Source of the DNA: Paludibacter sp.
GTDB taxonomy: Bacteria > Bacteroidota > Bacteroidia > Bacteroidales > Paludibacteraceae
Direction: 5' to 3'
Length of the DNA stretch: 9,698 nt
Assembly (NCBI GenBank): GCA_028748945.1
Contig: JAQTOL010000094.1
Coordinates: forward strand, 1 to 9,698
This document shows positions 6,404 through 9,698 of this stretch, piece after piece. Each line of letters starts with the position of its first letter. Within the stretch, counting starts at the first letter, position 1. A program made the position numbers and the translations under genes. Below the pieces are notes generated by a model. The model ran no database searches, was not told where the DNA came from, and saw only the letters and a program-made list of their open reading frames with translations.

Positions 6404-7513
6404 TATTACTATTTTATATACACTTCCCGGTAAGCACTTTACTACCCCTTTAAATTCCATTTCGAGTAGCATGGAAGATATTTTACTGGCAGGTTTTGAC
6501 AGCATGACAGCCAGTTCATTCATTTGCATACCTTCGGAATATTGCCGGAGTGTACTGACAATTTCCTGTTCTTCATCCGAAAGGTCCAGGAATATTGCCG
6601 TTTGAACGGATTGGGTGTCGATTGTGTCTTTATTTTCCCAGTTCATAAAACGGCATAAATCGTTAGCCGATTCAATCAGCGAGGCCTTATTGTTTTTAAT
6701 TAATGCGTTACATCCTGCCGACCACTCGTCATTTACCCGTCCGGGAAATGCGAACACATCCCGGTTGTAATCATTAGCAATTTCAGCGGTAATCAATGCA
6801 CCGCCACGAACTGCAGATTCAATCACGATTATTGCATCGCAAAGTCCTGCAATGATGCGGTTTCGTTGTACAAAGTTTGGACGGTCCGGATTTGTCATAC
6901 TCAGGTATTCGGTGACCAATGCTCCATCGGACATCATTTTCACCGCTGTCGGCCGGTTAGCTGCCGGATAAATCCGGTCTAAACCGTGCCCCAAAACACC
7001 GATGGTTGGAAGTCCTTCATCGAGAGCGGATTTGTGTGCGCAAATATCCACTCCGTAGGCCAGACCACTGACAATGATTGTATTTTGTTGGGAAGCGGCT
7101 AATTCGTTGATTAGTTTTTTACAGTTTTCTTTACCGGTTTCAGTTGCTTTGCGGGTACCCACAATTCCGACAAATTTACCATTATTTAAGTCGCAATTAC
7201 CCTTGCTGTAAATCAGTAAGGGTGAATCGAAGCATTCTTTCAGCCGAAAAGGATATTCACGGTCCGTATAATAATACGTTTTTATTTTATTTTTCTGAAT
7301 AAATTCAATTTCCTTTTCAGCACGTGGCAATACATTTTGCGCTACAATTTCTCTGGATAGAATCTCGCCAATTCCGGGAATTTTAGCGAGTGCTGACTGC
7401 TTTTCGCTGAAAACACCTTCGACACTGCCAACGTAAGCAATCAGATTCTTTGCCAAATTGGGGCCAATGCCCTTGATGAGTGTAATGCCAATTTTGTATT
7501 TCAGCGTTTCCAC
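6401..7513 (-). CDS. dprA: DNA-processing protein DprA (Smf)
   Basis: DprA binds incoming single-stranded DNA and loads RecA during natural transformation; it is also widely kept in bacteria not known to be competent. The product shows two helix-hairpin-helix motifs at the N-terminus (IKGIGPNLAKNLIAYVG and IPGIGEILSREIV, about residues 13-57). The Rossmann-like core has VGIVGTRKATETG (115-127), SGLAYGVDICAH (149-160), GHGLDRIYP (175-183), RNRIIAGL (217-224) and GALITAEIA (238-246). A C-terminal winged-helix domain covers about 309-370. The open frame reaches a TTG at 7573, inside the VanZ gene. I prefer the GTG at 7513 because it gives a typical N-terminus (VETLKYKIGITLIKGIGP), a usual length of 370 residues, and a 20-nt gap after the VanZ stop instead of overlap. 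The stop codon lies in the octamer repeat. All hallmark motifs are intact. Confidence 0.95.
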   Translation of the reverse strand: METLKYKIGITLIKGIGPNLAKNLIAYVGSVEGVFSEKQSALAKIPGIGEILSREIVAQNVLPRAEKEIEFIQKNKIKTYYYTDREYPFRLKECFDSPLLIYSKGNCDLNNGKFVGIVGTRKATETGKENCKKLINELAASQQNTIIVSGLAYGVDICAHKSALDEGLPTIGVLGHGLDRIYPAANRPTAVKMMSDGALVTEYLSMTNPDRPNFVQRNRIIAGLCDAIIVIESAVRGGALITAEIANDYNRDVFAFPGRVNDEWSAGCNALIKNNKASLIESANDLCRFMNWENKDTIDTQSVQTAIFLDLSDEEQEIVSTLRQYSEGMQMNELAVMLSKPASKISSMLLEMEFKGVVKCLPGSVYKIVI

Positions 7514-7533
7514 GATTCGTATTGAATTTAAAA

Positions 7534-7923
7534 TCAGTTTTTTTGTTTTATCAGGAATTTCATACAAAGCCAACCAATCGTTACGCCTGTTATGTCACTA
7601 AATAAATCAAGCCATTCGGCAGTACGTGGAGCAAAAAATGCCGGTTGAAGAATCTCAACAGAACCTCCGATAAAAATTGGAAATACCAAACAAATTAACG
7701 CAAATACCCATGTATTTGTCTTGTTTTTTTTAGCATATTTCCGGTAATCAAAAATCAAAAAACAGGTTAATACTGAATATAGAAATATATGAACCACTTT
7801 GTCCTCGTATGCGAAAGAAGGTACTCCATTGAAAGTTGATGGAGGTACAAATGAAAGATAAAGTATGAAAGTAATTAAGGAAATTGATTTCCAATAATAA
7901 AGAAATATCTTTGATAAAGTCAT
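7534..7923 (-). CDS. VanZ-like family membrane protein
   Basis: This small integral membrane protein of 129 residues is named for VanZ, which gives low-level teicoplanin resistance in enterococci; for most relatives no function is known. Four hydrophobic segments are visible at about residues 12-28, 43-58, 71-89 and 107-122. Family-like polar motifs include EDKVVHIFLY (40-49), GGSVEILQ (86-93) and EWLDLFSDITGVTIG (103-117). The Asp, His, Glu and Gln positions fit the VanZ pattern. The frame continues upstream to a TTG at 7977, but the ATG at 7923 gives the normal family N-terminus and is preceded by an A-rich AAAAGAC. It is first in a probable VanZ-dprA-DUF4268 unit and divergent from the M48 protease gene. 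An antibiotic-resistance role should not be assumed. Confidence 0.85.
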   Translation of the reverse strand: MTLSKIFLYYWKSISLITFILYLSFVPPSTFNGVPSFAYEDKVVHIFLYSVLTCFLIFDYRKYAKKNKTNTWVFALICLVFPIFIGGSVEILQPAFFAPRTAEWLDLFSDITGVTIGWLCMKFLIKQKN

Positions 7924-7999
7924 GTCTTTTAATTTTATTAAAATGGCAACAAAATTGAAATGATTACTAAAAAGCAATTTAAATTTTAAAATGATTAAT

Positions 8000-8007
8000 T
8001 ATCTTTG
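8000..8007 (+). promoter_or_regulatory. -7 element for the M48 metalloprotease gene
   Basis: TATCTTTG is an exact match to the Bacteroidota -7 consensus TAnnTTTG. It lies 56 nt before the ATG at 8064, predicting a leader of about 50 nt. No good TTTG is found at -33. The element is the left half of an 18-bp palindrome (7999-8016) whose right half is the opposing element. Confidence 0.6.
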
Positions 8008-8015
8008 CAAAGATA
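8008..8015 (-). promoter_or_regulatory. -7 element for the VanZ-dprA-DUF4268 unit
   Basis: Read on the minus strand this is again TATCTTTG, an exact TAnnTTTG match, directly abutting the plus-strand copy. It lies 84 nt before the VanZ ATG at 7923. No clear -33 TTTG is present. Polymerase could hardly occupy both elements at once. Confidence 0.5.
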
Positions 8016-8063
8016 AAAAGTTTAGATGTAGAATTTTTAAATTATCCGGAATATTATTGCTTT

Positions 8064-8855
8064 ATGAGAAAAATTACCTTTTTTATTTTATTGGTTTGTT
8101 TATTTGCTTCGTGTTCAACTGTCATGCTTACCGGTCGTAAGCAATTGTTGCTGGTTTCCAATGCAGATGTATTAACATCAAGTTTTCAGAGTTATAAACA
8201 GTTCATAGATTCTGTACCTGCTTCTAAAGATAAAGAAAATACAGCTTTGGTTAAAACAGTGGGTCAAAAAATTTCGACAGCAGTTGAAGCTTATCTACGT
8301 GCAAACGGAATGTCGGCGGAAGTATCTGACTTTGCCTGGGAATTTAATTTAGTAAAAGACACTTCTGTAAATGCATTCTGCATGCCGGGTGGAAAAGTTG
8401 TTGTTTTTGATGGAATATTACCTATTACTCAAAACGAAGTAGGCCTTGCGGTGGTGTTAGGTCATGAAATTGCACATGCGGTTGCAAAGCATAGTAATGA
8501 ACGGATGAGTCAGCAAATTGTGTTGCAATACGGTGCATCGGCAGCAGATATGCTTCTAGCAAACAAACCAGCAGTAACCCGCTCAACTATAAATACAATT
8601 TACGGTCTTGGTGCACAATACGGAGTCATGTTGCCTTATTCCCGCACACATGAATATGAAGCAGACAGACTAGGATTAATCTTTTTAGCCATGGCAGGGT
8701 ACGATCCAAACGAGGCTGTTTCTTTCTGGGAACGAATGGCAGCTCATTCGGGCAACGCTCCAATTGAATTAATGAGTACACATCCCTCGGATGCAAACCG
8801 TATTGCTCAGATAAAACAATACTTACCCGAAGCTTTGCAGTATTATAAAAAATAA
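8064..8855 (+). CDS. M48 family zinc metalloprotease, predicted lipoprotein (LoiP/BepA-like)
   Basis: The 263-residue product begins with a lipoprotein signal peptide (MRKITFFILLVCLFASC), with Cys17 as the likely lipidated residue. The -3 residue is Phe, slightly atypical for a lipobox. The mature protein would be anchored in the cell envelope, facing the periplasm. The catalytic motif is HEIAH at 134-138, with Glu135 as the general base. The third zinc ligand is probably Glu197 in HEYEADRLG, which matches the ExxxD signature of M48 peptidases. STHPSDANRI at 238-247 is the conserved C-terminal motif of the periplasmic M48 branch that includes E. coli LoiP and BepA. Those enzymes take part in outer-membrane protein quality control; the same role here is inference. 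There are no TPR repeats, so it is closer to LoiP than to full-length BepA. It is transcribed alone, between a divergent promoter and a convergent terminator. Confidence 0.93.
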   Translation: MRKITFFILLVCLFASCSTVMLTGRKQLLLVSNADVLTSSFQSYKQFIDSVPASKDKENTALVKTVGQKISTAVEAYLRANGMSAEVSDFAWEFNLVKDTSVNAFCMPGGKVVVFDGILPITQNEVGLAVVLGHEIAHAVAKHSNERMSQQIVLQYGASAADMLLANKPAVTRSTINTIYGLGAQYGVMLPYSRTHEYEADRLGLIFLAMAGYDPNEAVSFWERMAAHSGNAPIELMSTHPSDANRIAQIKQYLPEALQYYKK

Positions 8856-8858
8856 AAC

Positions 8859-8894
8859 AAAATCCTATACCTAATTCTATCGGGATGGGATTTT
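8859..8894. terminator. Shared terminator between the M48 gene and upp
   Basis: AAAATCCTATACC (8859-8871) pairs with GGGATGGGATTTT (8882-8894), with one A-G mismatch and one G-T pair, around a 10-nt loop. On the plus strand the stem ends in TTTTT. On the minus strand it is followed by TTTTGTTTTATTTTTT. It could therefore stop transcripts of both convergent genes. The minus-strand arm reaches the upp stop codon (8894-8896), so the hairpin starts immediately at the end of upp. Confidence 0.68.
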
Positions 8895-9547
8895 TACAAC
8901 TTTTCCCCGTAAGCCAAATCGCCGGCATCTCCCAGTCCCGGAATAATGTAAGAATGTTCATTCAGTCCGGGATCGATGTCTGCCGCCCAAACGGTTGTCT
9001 TTGTTTCCGGGAAATGTGAAGCCACGTAATCAATGGCTACCTGGCTCGAAATAACCGTGGCAATATGAATATGTGCCGGTTTACCTTTGGTGAGTAATGC
9101 TCCGTAAGCCAATTCCATGGACCCTCCGGTGGCAAGCATTGGATCTGTGATTATAACTGTTTTTCCGTCCAGATTTGGTGACGCTATGTATTCGATATAA
9201 ATGTCAAATTTCAAAGCATCTTTGTATTTCCTGTAGGCTGAAACAAAGGCATTTTCAGCCCCGTCAAAATAATTCAGAAATCCCGTATGAAAAGGTAATC
9301 CGGCACGAAGAATGGTAGCAATCACAATTTTTTCATCAATGACTTCCGTGTTCGCGATACCAAGCGGAGTCTTTACTTCTTCGGCCTTATAGTGCATGGT
9401 TTTGCTGATTTCGTAAGCCATAATTTCACCGATCCGCTCCATATTCCGGCGGAAGCGCATGGAGTCTTTCTGAATTTTTACAGAACGGATTTCTTTAATA
9501 TAATGCTTCAGAATGGAGTTATTCTCCGAAAGATTGATTATTTTCAT
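8894..9547 (-). CDS. upp: Uracil phosphoribosyltransferase
   Basis: This cytoplasmic salvage enzyme converts uracil and PRPP into UMP and pyrophosphate. The 217-residue product is of normal family length. Diagnostic motifs are ILRAGLPF (79-86), the PRPP-binding loop VIITDPMLATGGS (131-143), and the C-terminal uracil-binding segment YIIPGLGDAGDLAYG (200-214), which separates Upp from other phosphoribosyltransferases such as PyrR. The ATG at 9547 lies 11 nt after the stop codon of the upstream acyl-CoA synthetase gene, so the two are probably cotranscribed, although their reactions are unrelated. The stop codon overlaps the shared terminator with the M48 gene. No internal promoter can be seen in the short spacer. 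All catalytic motifs are intact and the identification is firm. Confidence 0.97.
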   Translation of the reverse strand: MKIINLSENNSILKHYIKEIRSVKIQKDSMRFRRNMERIGEIMAYEISKTMHYKAEEVKTPLGIANTEVIDEKIVIATILRAGLPFHTGFLNYFDGAENAFVSAYRKYKDALKFDIYIEYIASPNLDGKTVIITDPMLATGGSMELAYGALLTKGKPAHIHIATVISSQVAIDYVASHFPETKTTVWAADIDPGLNEHSYIIPGLGDAGDLAYGEKL

Positions 9548-9558
9548 TATTCTATCAA

Positions 9559-9698
9559 TTATGATTTATTTTTGTCATTTTCTCTGATTTCTATCCGGCG
9601 GATTTTACCGCTAATGGTTTTGGGAAGTTCCTCCACAAACTCAATAATTCTGGGGTATTTATAAGGAGCGGTCACTGTTTTTACATGCTCCTGGATTT
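9559..9698 (-). CDS. Acyl-CoA synthetase (AMP-forming), C-terminal end only
   Basis: The last 45 codons of an adenylate-forming enzyme are present; the rest lies beyond the right edge. The segment [19 protein letters not shown] followed by ISGKIRR is the C-terminal motif of the ANL superfamily. The Lys encoded at 9604-9606 is the A10 lysine needed for the acyl-adenylate half-reaction, equivalent to Lys609 of Salmonella Acs. The TAPYKYPR wording is typical of medium-chain or acetyl/propionyl-type acyl-CoA synthetases rather than long-chain FadD, but the substrate cannot be set from this fragment. It ends 11 nt before upp and likely shares its transcript. Confidence 0.88.
   Translation of the reverse strand, partial: IQEHVKTVTAPYKYPRIIEFVEELPKTISGKIRRIEIRENDKNKS

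Noticed and set aside
7924..7977. N-terminal extension of the VanZ-like protein to a TTG at 7977
   Set aside because: The ATG at 7923 gives the usual family N-terminus and length. The extension would run close to the divergent promoter.
8626..8961. Minus-strand 111-codon frame across the M48-upp junction
   Set aside because: It overlaps the end of the M48 gene, the terminator and the end of upp in another frame, and has no recognisable motif.

Overview
The window looks like a chromosomal segment of a Bacteroidota member, probably of the order Bacteroidales. It is AT-rich. Several candidate promoters carry the Bacteroidota -7 element TAnnTTTG and Shine-Dalgarno sequences are weak or absent. 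One secreted protein ends in a type IX secretion (T9SS) sorting domain, and purH lies directly upstream of mreB. A pectin-degrading, T9SS-bearing lineage such as a Paludibacter relative would fit, but the genus is inference. Most genes are housekeeping or widespread accessory genes. I found no mobile element, CRISPR array, RNA gene or defence cassette, and no convincing undescribed multi-gene system.

Layout, left to right. Positions 1-2274 (minus strand) hold the N-terminal 216 codons of mreB, cut by the window edge, and the complete purH upstream of it. They are separated by a 105-nt spacer with a short AT-rich repeat. purH has a good Bacteroidota-type promoter in the 228-nt gap before it. 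Positions 2503-5373 (minus) carry one large secreted rhamnogalacturonan lyase (polysaccharide lyase family 4, PL4). It stands as its own unit, with a hairpin terminator on each side: one after it and one between it and the next upstream operon. No SusC/SusD or other pectinase genes are adjacent.

Positions 5747-7923 (minus) form a probable three-gene unit in transcription order: a VanZ-like membrane protein, dprA (ssDNA-binding RecA loader), and a small DUF4268 protein. The dprA-DUF4268 spacer is almost entirely an inverted pair of arrays built from an 8-bp TAGTTAAT unit. It could fold into a stem of about 37 bp and abuts both the dprA stop codon and the DUF4268 start codon.

At 7999-8016 an 18-bp perfect palindrome contains two back-to-back TAnnTTTG elements. 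These appear to be the overlapping promoter cores of the VanZ unit (minus) and of an M48 metalloprotease lipoprotein gene (plus, 8064-8855). This metalloprotease is the only plus-strand gene. It converges on upp (uracil phosphoribosyltransferase, 8894-9547, minus) across a shared hairpin terminator. upp follows the end of an acyl-CoA synthetase gene after 11 nt, and that gene is cut by the right edge.

Functional links between blocks are limited: purH (de novo purine synthesis) and upp (pyrimidine salvage) are both nucleotide metabolism but lie in separate operons. Three upstream-extended reading frames (PL4, dprA, VanZ) begin only at TTG codons. I chose internal ATG or GTG starts for them, as explained in the entries.
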